From assembly GCA_017410245.1 (NCBI GenBank), contig JAFQRE010000022.1, positions 1-64,000 on the forward strand: DNA of 64,000 bases, given 5' to 3'. Position numbers and translations under genes: made by a program. This DNA comes from Bacteroidaceae bacterium. GTDB lineage: Bacteria; Bacteroidota; Bacteroidia; Bacteroidales; Barnesiellaceae_A. Position 1 is the stretch's first letter. Each line of letters begins with the position of its first letter. Positions 51,576 through 60,667 of the stretch are shown piece after piece. The notes beneath the pieces are model-generated. The model did not search any database, was not told where the DNA came from, and saw only the letters and a list, made by a program, of their open reading frames with translations.

Positions 51576-52247
51576 CTATTGTTTCAAAAGCATCTCGGCA
51601 AGCATTATATCTTGCGGTATGGTTATTTTTATATTCTCTCGGTTGCCTTCTATAAGCGTTACTTTGTGGCCTGCATACTCATATACCGATGCATCATCGG
51701 TAAATCCCGATTGATAGGTAGTAGCATAGGCCTCTTTGAGAAGGGTCGATTGAAATACTTGTGGTGTTTGTACGGCTCTATATCTGCTACGGTCTACTGC
51801 AGTGGAACTATCACCTTCTATACAACGCAGACTCTCTGTTACCGGCATGACAGGAATAGCGGCATTTTCATGTAGGGCTACATCGAAGGCTCGGCGCACA
51901 ACATCGATTGAAACCAACGGGCGCACTCCATCATGAATAGCCACCAAGGCATTTTGTGGTACCAATTGCAAGGCATTGCTCACGGTGTGGAAGCGTGTCT
52001 CTCCTCCATCTACAATACTATGAGGACGGGTATAATTATATTCTGTGCAGAGGCGTCTCCATTCGCCTTGCTGGTCGTGAGGCAGGGCAAGTATCAGAGT
52101 TGCCTGAGGCTCGGCTGTGGCCACACGCTCCATCGTTTGCATGAGCACAATACTACCGGCAAGGGGAAGGAATTGCTTAGGAATATCCCCTCCCATTCGT
52201 GTTCCCTTGCCTCCGGCAACTATTATGATATATTTTTCGACAGCCAT
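51576..52247 (-). CDS. ispD: 2-C-methyl-D-erythritol 4-phosphate cytidylyltransferase
   Basis: 223 aa from the ATG at 52247; in-frame codons up to 52343 exist, but the promoter box at 52270-52277 lies between. IspD makes CDP-ME in the MEP isoprenoid pathway. IIIVAGGKGTRMGGDIPKQFLPLAG (7-31) holds the CTP-binding Gly-rich loop and catalytic Arg/Lys; AIHDGVRPLVS and PVTESLR are also typical. Confidence 0.94.
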   Translation of the reverse strand: MAVEKYIIIVAGGKGTRMGGDIPKQFLPLAGSIVLMQTMERVATAEPQATLILALPHDQQGEWRRLCTEYNYTRPHSIVDGGETRFHTVSNALQLVPQNALVAIHDGVRPLVSIDVVRRAFDVALHENAAIPVMPVTESLRCIEGDSSTAVDRSRYRAVQTPQVFQSTLLKEAYATTYQSGFTDDASVYEYAGHKVTLIEGNRENIKITIPQDIMLAEMLLKQ

Positions 52248-52269
52248 ATTGATTGTGATATTGGTCATG

Positions 52270-52313
52270 CAAATATAGTGAAAGGTGAGTGAAGAAAAAC
52301 CAAGTTTACTTGG
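52270..52313 (-). promoter_or_regulatory. AAGTAAACTT promoter module for ispD
   Basis: Minus strand: CCAAGT-AA-ACTTGG (52300-52313), a perfect 6-2-6 palindrome, then a spacer with TTCTTCACTCACCTTT, and TATATTTG (52270-52277), 24 nt from the 10-nt core. The best-preserved copy of the module in this window. Confidence 0.65.
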
Positions 52314-52342
52314 GAAATTTTCACATCGAGTGCAGTATAGCA

Positions 52343-52385
52343 CAAGAGACTACCCTACAGATAGTGCTATCGTGGTAGTCTCTTG
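52343..52385 (-). terminator. Hairpin after the XusC-like gene
   Basis: 12-bp perfect stem CAAGAGACTACC (52343-52354) / GGTAGTCTCTTG (52374-52385). It lacks a clear U-run but lies between the operon end and ispD. Confidence 0.6.
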
Positions 52386-52417
52386 ATAAAATCAAACAAC
52401 AAGCTGGGAGTCTTGCA

Positions 52418-53569
52418 TTACTTTCTATTCTTTTTATACAAACGCTTAATCCATAAGTAATAGCCTGTAAGCGGGAGTGTTGCTCCCAATAGTGCTGCCA
52501 TAAAGGCAAGTATGCGAGTAACCATTCCGCCCCAGTTGCCTACGTGTACCGAGTATATCCACCCACGCAATTTGCTTCTTTGACTGCTATCGCTGTAGTA
52601 GGTGTGTTGGGTTATGTGGCCGGTTTGGTTGTCAAATTTGTAGTTGTCCGATGCGCGTTGATTGCCAATGCGATTGAATGATACATTGGCCGAGCCATTC
52701 GATATGGTTATTTGCTTGTAATCGGAGTTTTCTTGCGCAACAAACTCATATACATCTTGCCAGTGTAGATAGGGCGACTGAGGCTCTGCTATCTTCCTTA
52801 CATCGGTATGGTTCTTGTTGGCTTTCCCCTCTCGATTGGTCTCTTTTTTACCTTCAGTGTCGGCCTTTTGTACACTCTGTTCTACTCCAAAAAGGCTGTA
52901 GAAAGCGTTGCGATACCAAGGGTATGACCATGTGAGGCCGGTGAGAGCCATTGCCAAGAGGAATACTATTGCATACACACCACCCACTACATGCAGGTCG
53001 TACAAGAAGCGTTTCCAACCCTCGCGCAGATGTATGGTGAAAAGGTTTTTCCACGCCTTTTTAGACTTTGGCCACCATAGTATTACACCGGTTATAAGTA
53101 TTACGACAAATAGCAGGGTGCTGATGCCTACAATTTTCTTTCCCCAGAAAATATCGTTATCGCCATCTTTGCTGTCGAGCAACCAACGATGTAAACGAAA
53201 CATGGTGTTGAAGAAGGGCAGTCGGCTACTGCTTCCTTTCACCTCGCCGGTATATTGATCGACATAAATAGCCGTTCTACGGGGTTTTGAAAGGTTTACT
53301 TTATAACATCTTTCGGGGTCGGACGAAACAGTTACTCCGGTAATTGACACACCTTCGTTGAGTGTGGGCGTTACCTTGCACATCAACGAGTCGATGGGTA
53401 GAGGCGTGTTTTTAACCTCTTTAACAAAGTATATGTCGTGTTGCACACACTCAGTTATCTCTTTCTCAAAGACGAGCATTGCGCCCGAGAAACAGATGAT
53501 AGTTATTACTATTCCCAATGGGATTGAGAGCCAAAGGTGTAATTGGTGGAATAATTTTTTCATAACCAT
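52418..53569 (-). CDS. PepSY-domain inner-membrane protein, XusC-like
   Basis: 383 aa (a second Met at 53563 is equally possible). It has four membrane segments (about 12-34, 150-172, 198-220, 345-370) with PepSY regions between, and conserved His residues in the helices (QLHLWLS; RLHRWLLDS; LYDLHVVGGVYA; SVHVGNWGGM), as in PiuB/iron-uptake PepSY-TM proteins that may reduce ferric iron. Its start overlaps the DUF4374 stop by 1 nt (TAATG). As third gene after a TonB receptor and a DUF4374 lipoprotein it corresponds to XusC of Bacteroides thetaiotaomicron. Confidence 0.85.
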   Translation of the reverse strand: MVMKKLFHQLHLWLSIPLGIVITIICFSGAMLVFEKEITECVQHDIYFVKEVKNTPLPIDSLMCKVTPTLNEGVSITGVTVSSDPERCYKVNLSKPRRTAIYVDQYTGEVKGSSSRLPFFNTMFRLHRWLLDSKDGDNDIFWGKKIVGISTLLFVVILITGVILWWPKSKKAWKNLFTIHLREGWKRFLYDLHVVGGVYAIVFLLAMALTGLTWSYPWYRNAFYSLFGVEQSVQKADTEGKKETNREGKANKNHTDVRKIAEPQSPYLHWQDVYEFVAQENSDYKQITISNGSANVSFNRIGNQRASDNYKFDNQTGHITQHTYYSDSSQRSKLRGWIYSVHVGNWGGMVTRILAFMAALLGATLPLTGYYLWIKRLYKKNRK

Positions 53570-54966
53570 TATTTATCTATAGGTAACAATAAGCCTACGC
53601 CATTTATTTGTGTAGCTTCTACGGTAATACCTTTTGTGGCAGTTGCTGTAGTGGGGTCTATTACATATATGGCAGGATAGCCATCGGTGGTGGTAACTGT
53701 GACGTGTACCTTGCCGTTTTCGTTATATACAGCATTGCCAAAACTTGAAATTTTTTCGGCTTCGGGCATACCCTCGACGTAAGTCAATTGGCCTGTCTCT
53801 CCTTTGAATATAGCCAATTGGTTGGCTGTAAAACCACTCTCGGTCAATGGGCGGTCGTACATCAACATCAAGAAGTTGTCATCGGCAATATGCCAGCAAC
53901 GTAAGAACGATCTGCCACCGGTTTGTGATTCGATGTTATAGTAGTAATTGGGGTCAAACTCTTGTGTGCCGGCTTTGATGCGTACAACCCCGGCATCGAG
54001 AGTTGTCTTTTGACGGGCATCTTTCATAGTCTTGGCGTAGCTGGGCGAGAATACGTAGATGTCGCCATTATCGGCAGCCCAGATTGTTTGGTAATATTGC
54101 GACTTATGACGTCCGCATGCATAACTTATCTTGTCGGTCTTGATAAGTGTTTTTGAACTTAGTGATTCGTCGTCAAAAATGGCTACCCAGCACTCATCGG
54201 GGTATTGAGTCCATTGCAGTTCGTCTTTTTCATAAGCTCCACTGCCCGAGCCTCCGGCTTCGGTCTTGATAAGGTCGGCATATCCCTCACGTACCCAACG
54301 ACCATTGCCATCTTTTACGCCATATTGACTCAAACCCATAGGTACGGCAACGCTCCACAACTTGCCGTTGCTCTCCAACAAGCCTGCCAATGTTACATAC
54401 TCTCCATTGCCAAGGAAATTTTCCGAGTTGTATATCTCTTGTCGTGTATCGTTGGTAGTGTATGTCTCGCCTTCAACATCGAGCCACGATACCAAGAACG
54501 ATTGAGGTATATAGCCATTCTCATCGGCATACTCCGATGGACCATCACCTGTCGATGTTGTCATGATATATTTGTCGTATATGCCGTATGTGGTAAAGCG
54601 ACGTACAGCATACTCGGCGGCGCGAGCTTCAACACCGTTGTTACCCATAATATATGAGCGGGTTGTGCCGGCATTGCCTTGGTTGTATGTGAGTCCATAC
54701 AGATATTTGTTGCGGTAGAAAACCCAATATGTGGCGCCATCATTGACAAGACCGTTGTTTACAGCCGACACCGAGCCTTCATCGAGTTTGTCGGACGTGA
54801 GCAATACGTACGAGGTATTGCCCGATGCTGTCACCGATGATGCTATTACATACGCACCCTCTGCTGTGTCGGTGGGGGGTGTATTGCTGTTATTATTATC
54901 GTCACAAGCAACAAATGCCATTGCTGATGCTACTAATACTGTGTAGATAAAAATTTTCTTTTTCAT
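53569..54966 (-). CDS. DUF4374 lipoprotein, XusB-like
   Basis: 465 aa. Lipobox AFVAC with lipidated Cys21, followed by Asp/Asn-rich DDNNNSN, as seen in surface-exported lipoproteins of Bacteroidota. The rest is a repeat-rich DUF4374 beta-propeller. In Bacteroides thetaiotaomicron the DUF4374 protein XusB binds ferric enterobactin at the cell surface. Here it sits between a TonB receptor and a PepSY protein, the same order. The actual ligand in this organism is unknown. Confidence 0.83.
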   Translation of the reverse strand: MKKKIFIYTVLVASAMAFVACDDNNNSNTPPTDTAEGAYVIASSVTASGNTSYVLLTSDKLDEGSVSAVNNGLVNDGATYWVFYRNKYLYGLTYNQGNAGTTRSYIMGNNGVEARAAEYAVRRFTTYGIYDKYIMTTSTGDGPSEYADENGYIPQSFLVSWLDVEGETYTTNDTRQEIYNSENFLGNGEYVTLAGLLESNGKLWSVAVPMGLSQYGVKDGNGRWVREGYADLIKTEAGGSGSGAYEKDELQWTQYPDECWVAIFDDESLSSKTLIKTDKISYACGRHKSQYYQTIWAADNGDIYVFSPSYAKTMKDARQKTTLDAGVVRIKAGTQEFDPNYYYNIESQTGGRSFLRCWHIADDNFLMLMYDRPLTESGFTANQLAIFKGETGQLTYVEGMPEAEKISSFGNAVYNENGKVHVTVTTTDGYPAIYVIDPTTATATKGITVEATQINGVGLLLPIDK

Positions 54967-54990
54967 GTTTATAACGTTTATTTATTGATA

Positions 54991-57363
54991 TTATTTTCCG
55001 AAGTAAACTCGTATTTTCCCATAAAATGCTCTGCCGGCTTTCTGTAGGCTGAAATTGTCGTATAGCAACTCATCGGTGATGTTGCGACACTCCACAATGA
55101 AGTTGTATCGTCCGTGATGTAGGCTATAGGCTACAGATACATTGTGAGAGAATTGGTTGGGAACTACATAGTCGCCTTTGTTGGCTCCTATGTTGGCCGA
55201 ATAGTAGGTGAAACTATGCAAGTACTGGTTGTCGTATGTAACCGTAAGTTTGTTGCCTTTGCCAAATAGGTCGTTCCAATAGAATGAGATATCGGAGTCG
55301 GCAAATATATAGGGAATGTTGGGCATACGCTCTTTATATGACAGATTGGGAACTGAAGAGCCTAAGGCAGTGGGCATATTGTCACGCACGTCCATTTGTG
55401 TGAAGTTGGCACCAATGCTCAGCCATTTGCTGTAGTTGTATCGTACCGATATGTTGTATCCCAATGTTTGTACTTTGCCGTAGTTGATATAGGTGGCAGC
55501 CGACTTACCTCCGCTCAGGTCGGTAATGTTGCGTTGTATGTAGTCGTTCGTATTGCGATATACCACTCCGGCTTCGGCATACAGCGAGTGTATATCGAAT
55601 GTTTGGTTGTAGGCCAAATTGATATTTACATTGTGACTGTTTTCGGGACGAATGCCCACATCACCTATCTCCAAGTCCTCATCGCCAAACATCTCTTCGA
55701 TAGTGGGTAGGCGGTATGCTTTTTCGTATGATGCTTTGGCTTGTAACAAAGGTATTATGAAGTATGTTCCGGCTAAGCCATACCCCCAAGAATCGACATT
55801 GCGTGTAGTGCGAACATACTCGCTCTGATTGGACGAGGTGGCTACAGGGCCGGCTACAAATTGGTTGTAGTACTTGCCAAATACCGATATGTTCCACTTT
55901 TCGTTGGGCATGAGACGGTATGAAAGTCCTGTGATGTTTTTGCAAGTCTCTTTGTCGATGGCTTGCGTTTGTTCCTCAACGGCCAGCAAGGAGGTGTTGC
56001 TCCGGTGAAATGAGTTGAAGACATGATTGAGTGTGAACAAGTGTATATCGCCAAGACGATAATTGAGGTTGAGCGTAGCATTCCAATTGTCATTGTTGGC
56101 ACGTGAATGTTGGTAGGATTGCTCTCCGGGTGAGTTCATTAGTTTTTTGTCTCCTACCCAGTTGTATTTATACGATGAGGTGTCGATGTTGGTGGTGATG
56201 TTGTGGTTGTAATTGGCGGTGATAGTTGCGTCAAGCCCTTCTGTCAAGAAGTTGCGTTTGTGATATTCGAGCGATGGCATGAGCGAGTAACCTTTGCGAT
56301 GTTTCTCTCCGTATACAATCTCTTGTCGCACACCGGTTTGTACCTCCTTATACATGTTTGAGTATGTGAAGCCCACCATCATACGATCGGCCCACTTGGT
56401 CTTGATAAAACCCACCTTGGCAACGACGGCCTCGTTATGATAGGTGTCGTTGAAGCGCTGCACATGCTCTTTTTTGTTTTTGTCTATGCGTCCTGTCTCA
56501 AAATCCTCTACGGGGGCGTTTACGTAGTAGTTGTTGTCGGAGTAGTTCTGGAAAGCATTTATTTCGTATGTAAAACCATTGTCGAAACTTTGTCCAAAAT
56601 GTAGGTTGGTGCGATGGGTGTTGAAAGAACCGTATGAGTATGATGCATCGAGAAACCAATTGCGGCGTTTCTTTTTGGTAACAATATTGATGACACCGCC
56701 TATGGCATCGGTTCCGAAACTTACCGGAACAACTCCTTTATAGATTTCGATGCGGTCGGCAAAACTTACAGGTATGTTGTTGATGCTGAATGAACTGCCA
56801 ACTCCTTCTTGTGGCACACCATCTATAAATACCTTGATATGTTTGCCACTGAACCCATCGAGTGTCAATTGCATGTCAGAGCCTACACCGCCCGACTCAC
56901 GCAATTTCATACCTGGAACTTTAGATAATGCTTCGCCCAGATTCTTAGTACTGTTTTGCATCTCTTTGGTTTCCAACGCTATGGCATTGAATGCCGATTG
57001 CTTGACACGACTTACACCTGTCGAAACAACAACTACTTCGTTGAGTTGCTGGTTGTTGGGCTCTAATGATACATTGTAGGTGGTCATTGCACCGGAGGCA
57101 ACAACTACGGGTTGTTCGGCCGTAGTGTATCCGAGTGAGCTGACAACCATCGTGTATTCTCCCGAAGGTGCGGTGAGATGGTAAGTACCCTGTTCGTCGG
57201 TAAAACAACCGTAAGAGGTGCCTTTAAGATAAACACTTACGTGCGAGGCTTTTTCTTCCCCCTCTATAGTGACTTTGCCTTGTAGTCCCGATATAGGCTT
57301 GGCCATAGCAATGGCCGATGCCAACATAAGTGTTATTGTAAATAAAATATTCCTATACAACAC
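54991..57363 (-). CDS. TonB-dependent receptor, XusA-like (GTG start)
   Basis: 790 aa if begun at the GTG at 57363, giving the signal peptide MLYRNILFTITLMLASAIAMA; the next ATG (57327) cuts into the signal, and the longest frame begins at a TTG overlapping the promoter box. Domains: carboxypeptidase-regulatory-like domain (about 27-105), plug (about 110-225; DGFSGKHIKVFIDGVPQEGVG, DRIEIYKGVVPVSFG, IGGVINIVTKK) and a 22-strand barrel ending in RVYFGK. It transports a ligand, likely a ferric siderophore, in an energy-dependent way. First gene of a three-gene locus. Confidence 0.87.
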   Translation of the reverse strand: MLYRNILFTITLMLASAIAMAKPISGLQGKVTIEGEEKASHVSVYLKGTSYGCFTDEQGTYHLTAPSGEYTMVVSSLGYTTAEQPVVVASGAMTTYNVSLEPNNQQLNEVVVVSTGVSRVKQSAFNAIALETKEMQNSTKNLGEALSKVPGMKLRESGGVGSDMQLTLDGFSGKHIKVFIDGVPQEGVGSSFSINNIPVSFADRIEIYKGVVPVSFGTDAIGGVINIVTKKKRRNWFLDASYSYGSFNTHRTNLHFGQSFDNGFTYEINAFQNYSDNNYYVNAPVEDFETGRIDKNKKEHVQRFNDTYHNEAVVAKVGFIKTKWADRMMVGFTYSNMYKEVQTGVRQEIVYGEKHRKGYSLMPSLEYHKRNFLTEGLDATITANYNHNITTNIDTSSYKYNWVGDKKLMNSPGEQSYQHSRANNDNWNATLNLNYRLGDIHLFTLNHVFNSFHRSNTSLLAVEEQTQAIDKETCKNITGLSYRLMPNEKWNISVFGKYYNQFVAGPVATSSNQSEYVRTTRNVDSWGYGLAGTYFIIPLLQAKASYEKAYRLPTIEEMFGDEDLEIGDVGIRPENSHNVNINLAYNQTFDIHSLYAEAGVVYRNTNDYIQRNITDLSGGKSAATYINYGKVQTLGYNISVRYNYSKWLSIGANFTQMDVRDNMPTALGSSVPNLSYKERMPNIPYIFADSDISFYWNDLFGKGNKLTVTYDNQYLHSFTYYSANIGANKGDYVVPNQFSHNVSVAYSLHHGRYNFIVECRNITDELLYDNFSLQKAGRAFYGKIRVYFGK

Positions 57364-57393
57364 GTTCAAAAGATTTACTATTAGTTTGCACGA

Positions 57394-57401
57394 CAAAGGT
57401 A
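57394..57401 (-). promoter_or_regulatory. -7 box for the Xus-like operon
   Basis: Minus-strand TACCTTTG, 30 nt before the GTG at 57363. The upstream region has an A+T-rich imperfect dyad (TAGGTATTTG...TTTTGCCTA, about 57434-57459) that could bind an iron regulator; it is not a clear Fur box. Confidence 0.5.
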
Positions 57402-57559
57402 GAATGATGGTATAGGGTGGACAATAGCTAAAAATAGGTATTTGTAAAATTTTGCCTAATTATTTGGGGGGACTCTAATTGTTTTTGTTATTGTTTTGAT
57501 AATGTATTGGAAACTTTTTAATACTTTAGCAACAATAATAACTATAACACTTGTTAGGC

Positions 57560-58417
57560 ATGATATATTTGGTAATTGCTATTTTCTTTGGTTCGTTGTT
57601 TGCCATACTTTTCAAGTTATTTCAGCAACATGGAATTGACTCGCTGCAAGCTATAGGTGTCAATTATATAGTGGCTGCTACGATAGGTGTAGTGGGTAGT
57701 GTGGCTCAAGAAGCGCAGGTGGTGGCATTGGGTTCGTGGGCACCTTGGGCACTGGTAGCCGGACTCTTTATGATGGCCGGATTTGTGACAATGAACTATG
57801 CAACTCGATGGCATGGTGTAGCTGTTTCTACCATAGCCGCCCGGGTGGCTTTTGTTGTGCCGGTGCTGTGTGCTTATCTGTTTCTGGGCAGTGACGAACC
57901 TCAATGGTTGGCCTCTGTATTAGTTATTGTATCGTTGTTTCTCATTTTCCCATCAAGAGGAGTAGTGTCATCTGTTTCGCAACGATGGTTTCTGCCGTTG
58001 TTGGTTTTTCTCAGTTATGGAGTAGCCAATTTTATGTTGAAGTACTGTCAGCAGCTGGTGGCTCAAGCCGGGGGTAGTGATGCCGATCTTTCTCTTGTTA
58101 GTGCTTTTGCTTTTGTGGCCGCTATTGTATTTACTATGATATATTATTTCAGCTTGCCTTCTTCGCAACGACAGCCGTTTGCTTGGCGTAATGTATGGGC
58201 CGGATTGGTGTTGGGTATAGTGAATATGGGGTGTACTTATTTTCTATTGAAGTCGTTGATGGTTATTGATAGTGCCATTTTCTATCCTATATACAATATA
58301 TCGATAGTACTGATAGCAAGTGTTGTAGGTCGTTGGTATTTTGGCGAGCGTCTCTCTATACAGCAATATGTAGGTATTATTATTGCTCTCGTTGCTATTG
58401 TGTTATTTTTCAAATGA
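57560..58417 (+). CDS. EamA/DMT family transporter
   Basis: 285 aa from the ATG at 57560. Ten predicted helices in two five-helix halves, as in DMT (drug/metabolite) permeases: MIYLVIAIFFGSLFAILFKLFQ is the first helix and YVGIIIALVAIVLFFK the last. Substrate not predictable. It is divergent from the Xus-like operon, so the two may share control, but no shared operator was identified. Confidence 0.85.
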   Translation: MIYLVIAIFFGSLFAILFKLFQQHGIDSLQAIGVNYIVAATIGVVGSVAQEAQVVALGSWAPWALVAGLFMMAGFVTMNYATRWHGVAVSTIAARVAFVVPVLCAYLFLGSDEPQWLASVLVIVSLFLIFPSRGVVSSVSQRWFLPLLVFLSYGVANFMLKYCQQLVAQAGGSDADLSLVSAFAFVAAIVFTMIYYFSLPSSQRQPFAWRNVWAGLVLGIVNMGCTYFLLKSLMVIDSAIFYPIYNISIVLIASVVGRWYFGERLSIQQYVGIIIALVAIVLFFK

Positions 58418-58425
58418 ACATAAAA

Positions 58426-58456
58426 AAAACCGCTCCGAAAATATCGGTGCGGTTTT
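58426..58456. terminator. Bidirectional terminator, DMT gene / rplS
   Basis: AAAACCGCTCCGA (58426-58438) pairs with TCGGTGCGGTTTT (58444-58456), one mismatch, with A- and T-runs on both sides. Confidence 0.85.
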
Positions 58457-58482
58457 TATTTTGCAAAGCGTAGTGCCTTGAA

Positions 58483-58833
58483 TTAGACACGTTTTTCGCG
58501 GATGCGGGCTTTCTTACCGGTGAGTTTGCGCAAGTAGTACAATTTAGCACGACGCACTTTACCACGACGGTTGATAGTGATTTTCTCTACGAAGGGAGAG
58601 TCGAGGGGGAAGATACGCTCTACACCTACGTTACCCGACATTTTGCGTACGGTGAAACGTTTTTTGTCACCATGACCCGAGATGCGAATTACATCGCCAC
58701 GGAAGTCCTGAATACGCTCTTTGTTACCCTCTTGGATACGGTATGATACTGTGATAGTATCACCGCTCTTGAACTCGGGGTGTTGTTTTTTCTCAGAAGC
58801 AAAAGCTTCTTCTACAATCTTAATAAAATCCAT
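58483..58833 (-). CDS. rplS: 50S ribosomal protein L19
   Basis: 116 aa from the ATG at 58833 ([11 protein letters not shown]), the family start; in-frame codons back to 58872 are not conserved. bL19: [50 protein letters not shown] and [26 protein letters not shown]. It sits at the 30S-50S interface. Single gene with a short leader. Confidence 0.97.
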   Translation of the reverse strand: MDFIKIVEEAFASEKKQHPEFKSGDTITVSYRIQEGNKERIQDFRGDVIRISGHGDKKRFTVRKMSGNVGVERIFPLDSPFVEKITINRRGKVRRAKLYYLRKLTGKKARIREKRV

Positions 58834-59065
58834 TTTTATAGCTATTAAAATGTTATTATTCGCAATATTCACAGGCCACTTGCACTGTCAGAGATTACGA
58901 AATGCGGCGCAAAGTAACAAATTTTTATTGATATACACAAGTTTAGACTTCTATTTTTTTGTGTGCATGCGTTGTATGTAGCTCTGTGCGTGCATCTGTG
59001 GCGCTATATACTTGCACCTGTGTCACATTTTTGTGCCATGCTGTACCTTGCCGATGTGTTATAAA

Positions 59066-59106
59066 AACACTATGCGAAGCTAACAGTCTGTTGCTCCGCA
59101 TAGTTT
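59066..59106 (-). terminator. Hairpin after the winged-helix gene
   Basis: AAACACTATGCG pairs with CGCATAGTTT around a GC-loop stem, with T-rich flank on the minus strand. The 58834-59065 stretch holds no gene, but has a purine/pyrimidine TGTGTGCATGCG-like patch near 58958-58990. Confidence 0.6.
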
Positions 59107-59127
59107 GTGGCTTATTTATGACAATAT

Positions 59128-59328
59128 TTAGCACAAAACAACTTCGATGTCCGATTCTGTCTCGGTAATAACAACTTTACCTTCGCGACCGAGCCAGCCG
59201 AGTGCTGCATAAATTTCCTTTTCTTTGAGTTTTGTTGCTTTTTTCAAACCTTTCATGGTGAGCATACCTGAAGCATTAAGAGCTTCCCATACGAGGCCAG
59301 CCCATGTGCCGATGATTTCTACATTCAT
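59128..59328 (-). CDS. Winged-helix (DUF2582-like) small protein
   Basis: 66 aa from the ATG at 59328 (a Met at 59355 would give almost no leader). NVEIIGTWAGLVWEALNASGMLTMKGLKKATKLKEKEIYAALGWLGREGKV reads as a single winged-helix domain of the small Bacteroidota/DUF2582 type: helix-turn-helix plus a two-strand wing (KVVITETESDIEVVLC). Possible transcription factor, though no DNA target is evident. Confidence 0.8.
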   Translation of the reverse strand: MNVEIIGTWAGLVWEALNASGMLTMKGLKKATKLKEKEIYAALGWLGREGKVVITETESDIEVVLC

Positions 59329-59369
59329 TGTCTTTAATAGTCTTTTGTTAAACATATATTATTTCTTTG

Positions 59370-59377
59370 CAAATATA
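59370..59377 (-). promoter_or_regulatory. -7 box for the winged-helix gene
   Basis: Minus-strand TATATTTG; leader to 59328 is about 35 nt. Confidence 0.55.
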
Positions 59378-59520
59378 CTGTATGAATTTGCAACAACGCA
59401 CCTTAATGCGTAATTATCATGTGTTTAGTTTATGCAATGCTTTGCATTGATTGTTGCATTTTGCGTTGCATAGGTGGCGTGGCTTAAGATAAAACAATCG
59501 AATGAATGTATTGATTGCTA

Positions 59521-60438
59521 CTATTTCAAAATTATTTTCATACCCTCATTGGCAAGCTCGGTATTGGCAAATTCTTCGCGGGCCTGTTGCAGTAAGATAT
59601 TTTCATCTTTGTATCGTGCCGAGAAGTGTCCGATGATGAGTTTCCCTACGCCAGCTTGTTGTGCTATTTGAGCAGCTTGTCGCGCCGTACTGTGGAAGGT
59701 TTGTCGCGCGAAGGGTTCTGAATCGTCACCATAAGTCGCTTCATGATATAGTACATCTACCCCCTCGATATATGGGATAATGCGTGGCGAGTACATGGTG
59801 TCGCTACAGTAGGCGTAGCGTACCGATGGAGTAGGAGGTAGGGTAAGCTTACTGTTAGGAATGACAATGCCCTCCGGGGTAGTGTAGTCTTCGCCTTGTT
59901 TTATTGCTGCACGCATATATGTGGGTATATTATAGAACTGAGCCATGTCTCCGCGCAGATGTCGCTGGCTTTCGGCCTCTTCAAAAAGAAAACCGCATGT
60001 AGGAATACGATGCTTGAGTGGAATGGTGCGTACGGTGACACTATTATCGGAGTATATAGCTTCGCTCATTGAGGGAGATATAGAGTTAAACCGTATTTCA
60101 AACGGATTTTCTCTGCAGAAGTAGTTGAGTATGGGACGGAAAATCTGTTCGGCATCGGGGTGTGCATGTATCACTACCTCGCCGGTGTGTCCTGTAAGTC
60201 CCATTGTTGATAGTAATCCGAATAGTCCGAAGCAGTGGTCGCCATGTAGATGCGAGAGAAATATATGTCCGAGTCGGGTCATATTGAGGTGAGCGCGGCG
60301 GAAAGATAGTTGTGCGCCTTCGCCACAGTCTATCATGAAGAGTTTGTCGCGCACGTTGAGCACCTGTGCCGAGGGCAGATGTCGCATTGTGGGAGTGGCT
60401 GCGCTGCAACCGAGTATGTTTACTTCAAAACGTGACAT
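59521..60438 (-). CDS. rnz: Ribonuclease Z
   Basis: 305 aa from the ATG at 60438 (upstream codons to 60483 are not family-like). Trims the 3' end of tRNA precursors lacking encoded CCA, which fits the six CCA-less tRNAs here. Metallo-beta-lactamase motif SHLHGDHCFG: His63-x-His65-x-Asp67-His68. Further HHEAT-type (VLYHEATYGDD) and GHFSARY motifs supply the remaining zinc ligands. Confidence 0.94.
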   Translation of the reverse strand: MSRFEVNILGCSAATPTMRHLPSAQVLNVRDKLFMIDCGEGAQLSFRRAHLNMTRLGHIFLSHLHGDHCFGLFGLLSTMGLTGHTGEVVIHAHPDAEQIFRPILNYFCRENPFEIRFNSISPSMSEAIYSDNSVTVRTIPLKHRIPTCGFLFEEAESQRHLRGDMAQFYNIPTYMRAAIKQGEDYTTPEGIVIPNSKLTLPPTPSVRYAYCSDTMYSPRIIPYIEGVDVLYHEATYGDDSEPFARQTFHSTARQAAQIAQQAGVGKLIIGHFSARYKDENILLQQAREEFANTELANEGMKIILK

Positions 60439-60608
60439 ATAGGTAAGTGATAGGATATTGATGCTATAGATGGGTTGATGCAAAGCGGTGTGTCGTATCT
60501 GTAATTCTTTGTAGTTTCGATATCGGTTTTCAGTAGTTAGCTTCTCTACATTTCATGATGTTTACTATTGCCGCATTGCATCTCTTGAGCATTCTTAAAG
60601 AAACAAAG

Positions 60609-60645
60609 TGAGGGTGTGCCAAAAATTTCATTTGACACACCCTCA
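60609..60645 (-). terminator. Hairpin terminator after rpsA
   Basis: TGAGGGTGTG (60609-60618) pairs with CACACCCTCA (60636-60645). On the minus strand the stem is followed by CTTTGTTT. It resembles the terminator after pnp. Confidence 0.7.
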
Positions 60646-60667
60646 AGGTTTATGTTATCGTAGCGAA

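Noticed and set aside
57402..57550. Fur box upstream of the Xus-like operon
   Set aside because: Only an imperfect A+T-rich dyad is present; it does not match the standard Fur consensus well enough to annotate.
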